Positions 1-8,244 of a stretch of 64,000 nt of DNA are shown here, piece by piece; position 1 is the stretch's first letter, and each line of letters starts with the position of its first letter. The position numbers and the translations under genes are program-made. Source of the stretch: DATCYX01 sp963714425 (GTDB lineage: Bacteria; Chloroflexota; Anaerolineae; Anaerolineales; UBA4823); assembly GCA_963714425.1 (NCBI GenBank), contig CAVQOI010000001.1, positions 248,001 to 312,000 of the forward strand, written 5' to 3'. The notes under the pieces are model-generated. The model ran no database searches, was not told the origin of the DNA, and was given only the letters and a program-made list of their open reading frames with translations.

Positions 1-644
1 AGAGACTGGTCTTTCTCACCCCAGATAACAAGGGCAGGCGCCTTCACTTGAGTCAGGCTGGAGGTAAGGTCGGGGATATCCCGAGCTATATAGACGAAAT
101 ACGGCGAGGTGCGCTTGTAATCAGAAGCAATCTGCTGGCGAATTTCGGTTGAGGCGATTGTAGTGATGTCATGATTTAAACCCATGGCTGAATGTACCAG
201 CCATTGCGGGCTGAAGCGCATGAGCATACCGCCTACAGCGGGCTTGCGGTTTGCCAGTCGTAAGAGCGGAGAGAGCTGGCGGCTGTTATAGAAGGGGTCG
301 ATCAGCACAAGCCCGCGCACACTGCCTGGCTCTCGCATGGCGTGGAGCAGGCTCAGGTAACCGCCCAACGAATGGCCGACCAGGATTGACGGTGTAGCCA
401 GCTCAAGCGATTCAATCCAGGCTGAGAAATGTTGATAGATGCTTTCGATCTGGTAGTCACCCGGATCGTCCGGTTTGTGACTGTCACCATGTCCGAGGAG
501 GTCCAGGGCACGCACGTGAAATCCATCACCAGCCAGGTCGGGCGCCAGACAGCTCCAATCGTTGATAGAGGATGCCATCCCATGAATCATGATCACGGGC
601 TGACCGCTGCCGAGGGAGATATCATTTACAAGGAGGGAGTCCAT
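1..644 (-). CDS. alpha/beta hydrolase, 3' end cut by window edge
   Basis: This serine hydrolase of the alpha/beta fold superfamily has an unknown substrate. The reading frame starts at an ATG whose complement lies at 642-644 and stays open to base 1, so the C-terminus (with the catalytic His) lies outside. Visible features are the oxyanion-hole motif IHGMASS near residue 21, an ALDLLGHGDS strand-turn, the nucleophile elbow VGHSLGG near residue 94, and a late WGEKD strand that usually precedes the acid loop. No good Shine-Dalgarno is seen. It lies 79 nt downstream of the hydrolase/acyl-CoA synthetase gene on the same strand and could be co-transcribed with it. The family is firm, the substrate unknown. 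Confidence 0.85.
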   Translation of the reverse strand, partial: MDSLLVNDISLGSGQPVIMIHGMASSINDWSCLAPDLAGDGFHVRALDLLGHGDSHKPDDPGDYQIESIYQHFSAWIESLELATPSILVGHSLGGYLSLLHAMREPGSVRGLVLIDPFYNSRQLSPLLRLANRKPAVGGMLMRFSPQWLVHSAMGLNHDITTIASTEIRQQIASDYKRTSPYFVYIARDIPDLTSSLTQVKAPALVIWGEKDQS

Positions 645-723
645 AGCTTATGGAGAAATAAAAGAAAATATCCTTAAGGGAATAAAGGCTACACGCTTAT
701 CAGTGAGTAAATTTCCTGATCAT

Positions 724-3234
724 TCAACCTTCTTCGATAACCCTTTCTTCATACCTGCGTGCTAATTCTCTGCGCAATACTTTTCCGATGAAGGTACGAG
801 GGAAATCATCCACAAAGAAGACAAAGCGAGGCACAAGCTCTGGGGGCAAGCGGCGTTTACAATAGCCTATCAGCGCTTCGGCTGTTGGGCGATCTTCGCG
901 AGCGATGATGAAGGCAACTGGCTGCCCGGCAATCGCCACTACGGCAGCCTCAGCCACCTGGGGCACTTCGAAAAGCACTTCTTCAACGTCGCGTGGGAAT
1001 GCCGGTTCTTCGGGTTTTGAAGGATACCACAAATCTGCTTTCCTTGCGATAATGCGAAAATAGCCGTCGCCGTCCATCTGGGCGATATCGCCGGTGAGCA
1101 GCCAGCCGTCGTCCATAAGCACCCGGCTAGTCTCTTTGAGGTTTTGCCAGTAACCCTGCATTACTTGAGGCCCCCGCAACGCCAGCTCTCCAATCTGCCC
1201 GACGGGCACTACCCGCTTGCCGCGCTGCAAATCCACAATACGCGCCTCTGTTGACGGGAAAGGCACACCAATACTTCCCACCTTGCGCATCCCTTTTAAC
1301 GGGTTTGCGTGAGTTACTGGAGCGGCTTCGGTCAAGCCATAACCTTCAACCAGGTGGCCGCGGGTTAATTTCTCGAACGCCTCCTGGACTTCTACTGGCA
1401 AAGGCGCTGATCCGCTGATGCAGGCTTTGATTGAGCTCACACCAAAACGGCGTACTCCAGGGTAATCCTTTATTGCAACGTACATTTGGGGGACACCTGG
1501 AAAGATGGTTGGCCTGAAACGCCGGATCGTCCTGAGTACATCTTCGACATCAAATTTTCGTTTTAATATCAGGGTTGCGCCGAGAGATATGGGTACATTT
1601 AAGGCTGTTGTCAGCCCATAGGAATGAGAAAAAGGAAGCACGCACAGGAATCGCTCGCGGCCTTCTTGTGCTTCTGGTAGCCAGTGGCGAGTTTGTAGAG
1701 CATTCGCCACCAAATTGCGGTGCGTGAGCATCACCCCTTTGGGGAGGTCGGTTGTGCCGCCGGTGTAAATGATGACAGCCAGATCTTCCGGATTGATGAG
1801 GACTTCTGGCGCTTCCGCGCTCTGTTTCGAGATCAACTTGTCCCAGGCATGCATATGAATGTCTGGTGCGTTGTCTGCTTGATTGGGCGGGTTGCTGTCG
1901 CTTGAGACCATGGCAGCCTTCACCCCCCTTGGCTTGTGAGGCTCGCCAGGCCCGATGGTAATCAGGTGGCTGAGGGGAAGCTCGTCTGCACCCGGTTGGT
2001 TTTGTACTCCAGCCAGCAGCTCTGTTGCAGATTCAGTGAGAATGACCAGATGGCGAATGCCACACGATGTGATCTGGCGGGACAACTCCTCGGACGATGT
2101 GCCGGGCAGGGTGAAGACCGCCACACCACCGGCTTTGAGCACACCAAAGTAAGCGATAACCATTTCCGGTAAGTTTGGTAACAAGAGCATGACCCGGTCG
2201 CTCTTTTCAACGTCAAGCGAGCGTAAGGCGTTGGCGAACCGGTTGATTTGCTGATTGAGACGCCGGTAAGAAAAGCGTTCCCCATCGTATATAAGTGCAG
2301 TGTGTAGTGGGAAGCGCCGCACAGCCGAGCGGAGCAGGGAGGGCAGGGGAATGCGGGGTATGGCTACCGTATGAGGCACACCCTCGTCGTAATGTGCCAG
2401 CCATGGACGCTCTTTAACCAGCGCTTCTCGCTGGGGTCCTTCGTGGGTTGAACTGGATTCTCGCCATGTGCTTGTTGAAGCTTCCAAGAATCTGGTAATC
2501 GCTCGGTTGACCGCTTCGCGGCGTTCGAGCATCACCAGGTGACCCGAGGCGCCGACATCCACTTCCTCTACGTTCGGGAGGGTTCTAGCAACCTCCTCAT
2601 AGACGGGCTTTTCGAATACGATATCCATGTGGCCGCGGATCACGAGCGTAGGCACCTGCAGGCTGCGGAACAGGCTCCATCCGACCCAATGGGCGATCGT
2701 ATCGTGATAGAACGCTTTCATCACCTGGGGTGTGCCATGCAGCCATCTGCGCGTGATTGGCGCCAGCAGTGGTAGAAAACTATTGGGGAGATTGAGCAAC
2801 AGACGATAGAACCAGTTTAGCCGGAAAACACCTGAAGTTGCGATCAGGATCAGGCGCTCGACACGCTCGGGATAGGCGGAAGCAAACTCGCTGGCGATTG
2901 CGCCGCCGAAGGAATGCCCAACTACAACGATTTTTTCATCGACCTCGAGTGCATCAAGGACTGCGACCAGATCAGCCAGGAGCACTGGTAGAGTATATTC
3001 CCCCGCCGGCTTGTCGGAGCGACCATGCCCGCGTAGATCGACCCCGATGACTCGGTTGGCACTCGAGAAGTGATTGAGCTGGTAATGCCACTGGACCGCT
3101 CTGCCGCCATAGCCATGGATGAATAACAGGGTTCGCTGAGGACTCTCCGGCGCGATATCGATTACAGAAATGCGCACCTGGGGGCGCAACGAGACGCGTA
3201 TCTCACGACGGTAGAGTTCGAGATCGATTTCCAT
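724..3234 (-). CDS. alpha/beta hydrolase - acyl-CoA synthetase fusion
   Basis: This 836-residue protein joins two enzymes. Residues 1-250 are an alpha/beta hydrolase: FIHGYGG near 38-44, nucleophile elbow GHSFGG with Ser108, acid candidate in GHMD near 204, His232 in GHLVMLE. Residues about 295-836 are an AMP-binding (ANL) acyl-CoA synthetase: P-loop-like YTGGTTDLPKG at 490-500, EGYGLTEAAP, GWLLTGDIA, and the C-terminal lysine in FIGKVLRREL near 818. The likely reaction is ATP-dependent activation of a carboxylic (fatty) acid to its CoA thioester. The hydrolase half could release the acid from an ester or cleave a thioester. I chose the ATG at 3234 because GGAGG lies 5 nt upstream; a TTG four codons earlier is less likely. 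It is not OleBC-like, since the hydrolase nucleophile is Ser rather than Asp. Confidence 0.9.
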   Translation of the reverse strand: MEIDLELYRREIRVSLRPQVRISVIDIAPESPQRTLLFIHGYGGRAVQWHYQLNHFSSANRVIGVDLRGHGRSDKPAGEYTLPVLLADLVAVLDALEVDEKIVVVGHSFGGAIASEFASAYPERVERLILIATSGVFRLNWFYRLLLNLPNSFLPLLAPITRRWLHGTPQVMKAFYHDTIAHWVGWSLFRSLQVPTLVIRGHMDIVFEKPVYEEVARTLPNVEEVDVGASGHLVMLERREAVNRAITRFLEASTSTWRESSSTHEGPQREALVKERPWLAHYDEGVPHTVAIPRIPLPSLLRSAVRRFPLHTALIYDGERFSYRRLNQQINRFANALRSLDVEKSDRVMLLLPNLPEMVIAYFGVLKAGGVAVFTLPGTSSEELSRQITSCGIRHLVILTESATELLAGVQNQPGADELPLSHLITIGPGEPHKPRGVKAAMVSSDSNPPNQADNAPDIHMHAWDKLISKQSAEAPEVLINPEDLAVIIYTGGTTDLPKGVMLTHRNLVANALQTRHWLPEAQEGRERFLCVLPFSHSYGLTTALNVPISLGATLILKRKFDVEDVLRTIRRFRPTIFPGVPQMYVAIKDYPGVRRFGVSSIKACISGSAPLPVEVQEAFEKLTRGHLVEGYGLTEAAPVTHANPLKGMRKVGSIGVPFPSTEARIVDLQRGKRVVPVGQIGELALRGPQVMQGYWQNLKETSRVLMDDGWLLTGDIAQMDGDGYFRIIARKADLWYPSKPEEPAFPRDVEEVLFEVPQVAEAAVVAIAGQPVAFIIAREDRPTAEALIGYCKRRLPPELVPRFVFFVDDFPRTFIGKVLRRELARRYEERVIEEG

Positions 3235-3300
3235 TAACTCCTCCAAAAACTTTGAATTATTTTATCATCTAAGAACTCGGATAGGTTTGTACAGGTGATG

Positions 3301-3306
3301 TATAAT
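3301..3306 (+). promoter_or_regulatory. -10 box TATAAT upstream of zinc-ribbon gene
   Basis: A perfect TATAAT lies 33 nt before the zinc-ribbon gene start. No convincing -35 hexamer is seen at 16-18 nt spacing. It probably drives the zinc-ribbon, UspA and YjbQ genes. Confidence 0.45.
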
Positions 3307-3339
3307 CGATGAGGAAAACACAATCCGGGAGGTCCAATT

Positions 3340-3990
3340 ATGAGCCAAAAGATTGAATTTGCCAGGAATTATACGGATCAAAGTACCGATAACGGCTTTC
3401 AATATGAGTTCTATTGCGACCGCTGTGGCACAGGGTACCGCACGCGCTTTCAGCCTTTCATCATCGGCTCGGTCTCGGGCGCGTTGGATACCGCCAGCAG
3501 CCTCTTCGGAGGAATCTTTGGACAGGCAGCCAACATCGGCGAGCGGGTGCGCTCGGCAAGCTGGGAGAAAGCCCACGACGATGCATTCCTAAAAGCTGTT
3601 GAAGAGATGAAACCGGATTTCATCCAATGCCCGCGTTGTTCCTCATGGGTCTGCCGCGAGAAGTGCTGGAACGTGCAGCGCGGCCTGTGCAAGGAATGCG
3701 CCCCTGATATGGGTGTAGAGATGGCAGCTGCTCAAGCCAGCCGCACAGTTGAAGAAGTATGGGCGCACTCAAAGATGGCGGAAGAGGACCGGCAGATGCT
3801 CCAGGAGAAAAGCTGGCGAGAGGGAGTGCGGGCAACCTGCCCGGAGTGCAATAGCCCTCTTGAGAGAAACGCCAAGTTCTGCCCGGAATGCGGTGCGAAG
3901 ATCAAAGCAGAACGGCATTGCACGGAGTGCGGAGCAAAAATTCCTCTAGAAGCGAAGTTTTGTGCGGAATGCGGTTCTAAAGCAACTTAG
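3340..3990 (+). CDS. zinc-ribbon protein
   Basis: This 216-residue cytoplasmic protein carries several Cys-rich zinc-binding knuckles. Near residues 27-30 there is CDRC, then CPRC and CREKC with a further CKEC near 88-109. At the C-terminus two ribbons follow each other: CPEC...CPEC, then CTEC...CAEC (double zinc ribbon). The middle holds a Gly/Ala-rich segment that may touch membrane. There is no enzymatic motif; such proteins usually act through protein or nucleic acid contacts. A GGGAGG Shine-Dalgarno precedes the ATG. The gene is followed after 11 nt by uspA-like and then yjbQ-like genes, so a three-gene operon is likely. The specific role is unknown. Confidence 0.85.
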   Translation: MSQKIEFARNYTDQSTDNGFQYEFYCDRCGTGYRTRFQPFIIGSVSGALDTASSLFGGIFGQAANIGERVRSASWEKAHDDAFLKAVEEMKPDFIQCPRCSSWVCREKCWNVQRGLCKECAPDMGVEMAAAQASRTVEEVWAHSKMAEEDRQMLQEKSWREGVRATCPECNSPLERNAKFCPECGAKIKAERHCTECGAKIPLEAKFCAECGSKAT

Positions 3991-4001
3991 GGAGGTTTTC
4001 A

Positions 4002-4448
4002 ATGTATGGAACGATCCTCGTGCCACTGGACGGCTCTCACAGGGCTGAACGTATCCTGGCACATGTGGAGGATCTGGCACGCCACTGCAATTCAACCCTG
4101 GTGCTCTTGCGTGTAGTCGAGCCAGATCTTAATGTATTGCACAGCACAGGAGCGCCAGCGGGTTTTTATTCCGGGATGATCGCGCGGTTGGAAGAGGAAG
4201 CCGGTGCTTATCTGGCTGGTGTGAGTGGTCAAGTGCGGTCTTCGGGCTTGCGTGTGCGCACGGTTGTGGAACGGGGTCCGGTAGTGACGACGATCATCGA
4301 GGTGGCCGCGCGGGAAGCAGCGGATTTGGTGGCGATGGCCAGCCACGGTCGTACGGGGCTCCACCGGGTATTCTACGGTAGCGTGGCTGCGGGCGTACTG
4401 CACCGCGTGGACCGGCCCATCTTGCTGGTGCGGGCGGATGACGGCTAA
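4002..4448 (+). CDS. universal stress protein (UspA family)
   Basis: This is a single-domain Usp protein of 148 residues, the usual length. It begins with the first beta strand ILVPLDGS carrying the conserved Asp. It ends with the ATP-binding loop GRTGLHRVFYGSVA, matching the G-x2-G-x9-G-S/T consensus of nucleotide-binding Usps. It is expected to be a cytoplasmic dimer that binds ATP and is induced under stress. A GGGAGG Shine-Dalgarno lies just upstream. The 3' end overlaps the start of the YjbQ-family gene by 11 nt if the first ATG of that gene is used, which indicates translational coupling. Confidence 0.92.
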   Translation: MYGTILVPLDGSHRAERILAHVEDLARHCNSTLVLLRVVEPDLNVLHSTGAPAGFYSGMIARLEEEAGAYLAGVSGQVRSSGLRVRTVVERGPVVTTIIEVAAREAADLVAMASHGRTGLHRVFYGSVAAGVLHRVDRPILLVRADDG

Positions 4449-4869
4449 TATGAGCGTTGTTAGCCAGAGCATCGCACTTTCCACGCGCGGTAATGCGGAT
4501 ATTGTAGATATCACCGAGCAGGTCGCCAGAGGTGTAACAGAAGCTGGATTGGAAAGCGGGATCATCACGATTTTCTGCCCCTCCTCGACCAGCGCGTTGA
4601 CCACCATCGAGTTCGAGCCAGGCTGCGTGAGCGACCTACGGCGACTCTTTGATGAAATTATTGATCCCAAGCGTCCATATGATCATGATCGGGCATGGGG
4701 CGACGGCAACGGTCACAGCCATGTGCGCGCCGCCCTGCTGAAAGCCTCGTTGACAGTACCTTTCGTGAACCGGCGGTTGACGCTGGGCACTTGGCAGCAG
4801 ATCATCTACGTCGATTTCGATAACAGACCGCGTCGCCGGGAGCTGGTGTTACAGGTAATTGGGGAGTAA
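4438..4869 (+). CDS. YjbQ/UPF0047 family protein
   Basis: This 143-residue protein belongs to the small YjbQ (UPF0047, TIGR00149) family, annotated as secondary thiamine-phosphate synthase-like because E. coli YjbQ can provide weak activity of that kind. Conserved motifs are CPSSTSALTTIE near 45 and GNGHSHVRAALLKAS near 94-108, whose histidines form the presumed metal/active site, then LGTWQQIIYVDFD. The first ATG overlaps the upstream Usp gene by 11 nt; an ATG four codons downstream (4450) is equally possible. The physiological role is uncertain in all bacteria. Confidence 0.9.
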   Translation: MTANMSVVSQSIALSTRGNADIVDITEQVARGVTEAGLESGIITIFCPSSTSALTTIEFEPGCVSDLRRLFDEIIDPKRPYDHDRAWGDGNGHSHVRAALLKASLTVPFVNRRLTLGTWQQIIYVDFDNRPRRRELVLQVIGE

Positions 4870-4946
4870 ACCAGTTAGCAGTTATGCAGTTGTTGGGAGG
4901 AGGGGGCTACCTGTACGGCTGGGACTGGAAAATTCCGTAAGGCTGC

Positions 4947-5840
4947 CTAGTCAGGCGGCTTGGCGAATATACCCAGGTGGTTCCCTACCGGGCGCTCCCA
5001 GCCGGGGATACCGTGGTTGACCGGCGAATTGAGCATCCTAGCACGGATTCCATTTTGCATTACCAGGCTTGACGAGCCCCCACCGTCCAGGTTCATGGCG
5101 GTGTAGGCGCCATAATCAAGCAAGATTTCCGCCAGCTCCTCAAGCGTGGCACCCAGACTGTACCCCGGCTGGCGACCATCCACCACAACAAGGATCAAGA
5201 ATTTACCGCGTTTATCCAAGCCTATGGCGCTACGGGGCTCGGATTCGTCGTCCAGAGCAGACTGGACCTGTCCATTTTGAAGCAACATCTGATTGCCAGC
5301 AATGGCATTAAATATCTTCCCCTGCGGGGAGCCGAAACGAGCCTGGTTGGTTCTCGAGATATACAGCACCGGCTGGTCTGGATTATTCTCTGAATAGATT
5401 GTTCCTTGGGACGCGGCATATCCGAGTGGCTCGACCGGGTCGTTGTTATGCGGATAGTAGTCCCAAAAGTGGTTGGAATGCCAGGGGGAGAAGCCGCCCC
5501 CATTGATGGCAATTTGCAGGTTGAAATCGTCCAGGAATTTGGATGTCGTGCGAGCTTTCAATGGAAGATCAGCCTTGGCATCGCCAGGGGTTACCAGAAG
5601 GCGGATGCCGTCACTGCGCAAGTCTACAGTGACAACATGGATCACCATCAGCCGCGGAGAACCCCGTATTTCCCGGTTGTATTTCACACCTTGAAATAGA
5701 GCCTGGCTGGAAGGCTGGGGTTGCGTGCGTGGAAGCCAAGAGACATTACCGAATGCAATAAGTCCACCAATGATTATGGCCGTCACCAGCGCGCATAGTG
5801 AAACGATAAAGAAAAAGAGGAAAGGCTTTTTACTTGTCAT
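4947..5840 (-). CDS. phosphodiester glycosidase family protein (NAGPA domain)
   Basis: This 297-residue envelope protein has one N-terminal membrane anchor (about residues 7-29) and an extracytoplasmic domain of the NAGPA/DUF2233 family. These enzymes remove or hydrolyse GlcNAc-type phosphodiesters on glycans. Family marks are AINGGGFSPW near residue 112 and MNLDGGGSSSLV near 246. The start codon overlaps the tlyA stop as ATGA, so it is translationally coupled to tlyA although the functions look unrelated. It converges with the YjbQ gene across a 77-nt gap that has no obvious terminator. The exact substrate is unknown. Confidence 0.88.
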   Translation of the reverse strand: MTSKKPFLFFFIVSLCALVTAIIIGGLIAFGNVSWLPRTQPQPSSQALFQGVKYNREIRGSPRLMVIHVVTVDLRSDGIRLLVTPGDAKADLPLKARTTSKFLDDFNLQIAINGGGFSPWHSNHFWDYYPHNNDPVEPLGYAASQGTIYSENNPDQPVLYISRTNQARFGSPQGKIFNAIAGNQMLLQNGQVQSALDDESEPRSAIGLDKRGKFLILVVVDGRQPGYSLGATLEELAEILLDYGAYTAMNLDGGGSSSLVMQNGIRARMLNSPVNHGIPGWERPVGNHLGIFAKPPD

Positions 5841-6619
5841 GAGAACAAGACGTCAATCATTTCGGATAAGTTTCCCGAAAGTTTCACGCTGCGATCCAGC
5901 CATGCAAAAAATTCGGTATTGCCTTTAGGTCCCAGCAGAGGTGAGCGCATCACGGCGCGCACCTCGAATTCCTGTGTCTGCGCAAATGAAAGCACGTCCT
6001 GGAGAACCTGGCGGTGTAGCTCCGGATCGCGTACCACGCCAGCACCACGGGATACCTGGCGCCGACCAGCCTCGAACTGCGGCTTGACCAGCATGATGAC
6101 GTCGTGAGTTGGGGAAGGGCTGAACCAGTTTTTGACAACTGGCAGCAGGATTTTTAACGAGATGAAAGATGCGTCAATCGTCACCAAATTGACAGGTTCA
6201 GGCAGGCGTTCCACATAACGGGCGTTGCAGCCTTCCATCACGACCACGCGCGAATCCTGGCGCAGCTTCCAATGCAAGATGCCTTTGCCAACGTCAATTG
6301 CGTAGACTTTTGATGCGCCATGCTGTAACAGGCAATCAGAAAAACCACCGGTCGAGGCGCCTACATCAGCGACGACCATGCCGACCGGATCGATGCCAAA
6401 GTTTTCCAGTGCGGCATCCAGCTTCTCACCCCCACGCGAGACAAAACGTGGCCCCCAATCGATCTCAAGGCTGGCGTCTTGTGGCACACGTGAGGATGGC
6501 TTCGCCACGACTTGCCCATTGGCGCGCACCTGTCCTGCCATCACCAGGCGCTGAGCGTGGCTGCGGCTTTCCACCAGCCCGCGCTCGTGCAATAGCATGT
6601 CGATGCGGATATTCGTCAC
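5837..6619 (-). CDS. tlyA: TlyA family rRNA (cytidine-2'-O)-methyltransferase
   Basis: The product is a predicted ribosomal RNA 2'-O-methyltransferase. It has an N-terminal S4 RNA-binding domain (RIDMLLHERGLVESRSHA, then GQVRANGQVV). An FtsJ-like SAM domain follows: VADVGASTGGFSDCLLQHGA near residue 85, with the K-D-K-E type residues including MLVKPQFEAG near 175. I chose the GTG at 6619 because the S4 domain starts immediately after it and a TACAAT box lies 6 nt upstream. The frame is open to an ATG at 6664, but that adds 15 unconserved residues and reaches past the putative promoter. The gene is divergent from the M20 peptidase and overlaps the phosphodiester glycosidase gene by 4 nt. Confidence 0.9.
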   Translation of the reverse strand: MTNIRIDMLLHERGLVESRSHAQRLVMAGQVRANGQVVAKPSSRVPQDASLEIDWGPRFVSRGGEKLDAALENFGIDPVGMVVADVGASTGGFSDCLLQHGASKVYAIDVGKGILHWKLRQDSRVVVMEGCNARYVERLPEPVNLVTIDASFISLKILLPVVKNWFSPSPTHDVIMLVKPQFEAGRRQVSRGAGVVRDPELHRQVLQDVLSFAQTQEFEVRAVMRSPLLGPKGNTEFFAWLDRSVKLSGNLSEMIDVLFS

Positions 6620-6625
6620 TGAATA

Positions 6626-6631
6626 ATTGTA
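6626..6631 (-). promoter_or_regulatory. -10-like box of tlyA, leaderless arrangement
   Basis: On the minus strand TACAAT stands 6 nt before the GTG of tlyA. No Shine-Dalgarno is visible, so the mRNA would begin at or next to the start codon. A matching -35 is not clear. Confidence 0.4.
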
Positions 6632-6647
6632 ACTGATCACCGCAGTG

Positions 6648-6653
6648 TATAAT
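6648..6653 (+). promoter_or_regulatory. -10 box of the M20 peptidase gene
   Basis: TATAAT lies 32 nt before the peptidase ATG, divergent from the tlyA promoter. A TTGTAA 15 nt upstream is a poor -35 at short spacing. Confidence 0.4.
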
Positions 6654-6685
6654 TGAGCCAGCATCCCATCACTAAGGAGACATTA

Positions 6686-8068
6686 ATGACCGAGCCACGC
6701 AAGGCAGCCATTGACTTTGCTCATCAAAACCAGGGTCGCTTTTTGAAGGAATTGATCGAGTTCGTAGCCATCCCCTCAATATCAACCGAGCCCGAAAATA
6801 AAGAAGATATGCAGCATGCGGCTCAGTGGGTGGCAGATCGCTTGCGGCGGATGGGTATCGACCGAGTTGAAATTCTACCCACCAATGGATATCCGGTCGT
6901 GTATGGAGAAAGTCTTAAGGCGGGTCCCGGAGCGAAAACCATATTGGTTTATGGTCACTATGATGTGCAGCCGGCCGAACCGCTTGAGCTTTGGGAGAGC
7001 GATGCCTTCAACCCTGAGCGTCGAGGGGAAAACCTTTATGGGCGCGGCTCCAGTGATATGAAGGGACAGGTCATGGCGGCAATCGCTGCAATCGAAGCGG
7101 CGATGAGCACAGGTGCGATGCCTGTTAATGTAAAATTTCTCATCGAGGGCGAAGAGGAGGTTGGGTCGCCTAATCTTGGGGAATTCATCGCCAGCAATAA
7201 AGCGCGGCTGGCGTGCGATATGGCATTTAACCCGGATACCGGTATGCTTGGACCAAACGATCCCACGATCACCTATGCTTTGCGCGGCATGGCATATTTC
7301 GAATTGCGGATATATGGACCTTCGCACGACTTACACTCTGGATTGTATGGAGGCGTTGTACACAACCCCGCACAGGTTCTGTGCGAGCTTGTAGCAGAGA
7401 TGCACGACGCCGACGGGGTGGTGACGTTGCCGGGTTTCTATGACCGGGTCCTCCCGCTCGATACGCAAGAACGCCAGGAGCTCAAGCGCCTGCCCACAAC
7501 GGAAGAATTCTATCTGGAACAAACCGGCGTTTCTAAACTCTGGGGAGAATCAGGGTATACGCCTTCAGAGCGGGTTGGCGCCAGACCGACTTTAGAGGTG
7601 AACGGGCTGTACTCTGGCTTTACCGGTGAAGGGAGCAAGACGGTGTTGCCCGCCTGGGCAATGGCAAAGATCAGCTGCCGGCTGGTTGCTGACCAGGACC
7701 CTAAGAAGGTCCACGAGCAGCTTATTGCCTATCTTGAGACGCATGCGCCAAATACTGTACGCTGGGAGTTAAAAAATCTGGTCGGTGGGTATCCTTCAAT
7801 TTCAGACCGGAACTCTGATGGTGTGCAGGCTGTGGCGAAGGCTTTGCAACAGGTGTGGGGCAAGCCCACCTTGTTCCGCAGAGAGGGCGGCAGTGTCCCT
7901 GTGGTTGCAGATTTCCAGAAAATCCTGGGGATTGAGTCTGTAAATTTCGGTTTCGGTCTTCCTGATGATAACGCTCACGGACCGAACGAGAAGCTGCACC
8001 TGCCAACCTGGCAGCGCGGTATCGACGCCTGCATCCACGCCTTATTTAACCTGGGCGAGGAATTTTAA
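6686..8068 (+). CDS. M20 family metallopeptidase / dipeptidase
   Basis: This 460-residue cytoplasmic zinc peptidase belongs to the M20 family (the carnosinase/Xaa-His dipeptidase-like branch). The metal-binding motifs are VYGHYDVQPA near residue 88, GRGSSDMKGQ near 121 and the catalytic EGEEEVGS near 155. The dimerisation (lid) domain spans roughly 200-330 and is followed by RREGGSVPVV and the last metal-ligand region GLPDDNAHGPNEK near 440. It would hydrolyse dipeptides or N-acylated amino acids. The ATG at 6686 has AAGGAG 7 nt upstream; an ATG-less extension back to 6653 is unlikely. It is followed by a strong terminator and stands alone as a unit. Confidence 0.92.
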   Translation: MTEPRKAAIDFAHQNQGRFLKELIEFVAIPSISTEPENKEDMQHAAQWVADRLRRMGIDRVEILPTNGYPVVYGESLKAGPGAKTILVYGHYDVQPAEPLELWESDAFNPERRGENLYGRGSSDMKGQVMAAIAAIEAAMSTGAMPVNVKFLIEGEEEVGSPNLGEFIASNKARLACDMAFNPDTGMLGPNDPTITYALRGMAYFELRIYGPSHDLHSGLYGGVVHNPAQVLCELVAEMHDADGVVTLPGFYDRVLPLDTQERQELKRLPTTEEFYLEQTGVSKLWGESGYTPSERVGARPTLEVNGLYSGFTGEGSKTVLPAWAMAKISCRLVADQDPKKVHEQLIAYLETHAPNTVRWELKNLVGGYPSISDRNSDGVQAVAKALQQVWGKPTLFRREGGSVPVVADFQKILGIESVNFGFGLPDDNAHGPNEKLHLPTWQRGIDACIHALFNLGEEF

Positions 8069-8099
8069 TTTAAAGGACTTACGCTGTTGGTGGGAGGAT

Positions 8100-8144
8100 G
8101 GGTGTGTTTGGGCGGGTGAAGCCCGCCCAAACACACCCAATTTT
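8100..8144 (+). terminator. intrinsic terminator of the M20 peptidase gene
   Basis: A perfect 17-bp inverted repeat (arms 8100-8116 and 8122-8138, 5-nt loop TGAAG) is followed by AATTTT. The stem is unusually long and GC-rich. Confidence 0.85.
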
Positions 8145-8244
8145 CCCCTGAACTGCATATACGGTATGCACATTTGAAAAATTAATGCGTATAGCGAAAA
8201 GCGTAACGTAATTACTTTTATAACAAGGATATTAGAGGTGCTTT

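Noticed and set aside
724..3234. OleBC-type olefin biosynthesis fusion
   Set aside because: The domain order matches, but the hydrolase has a Ser nucleophile (GHSFGG) instead of the Asp expected in OleB, and no oleA or oleD gene is nearby.
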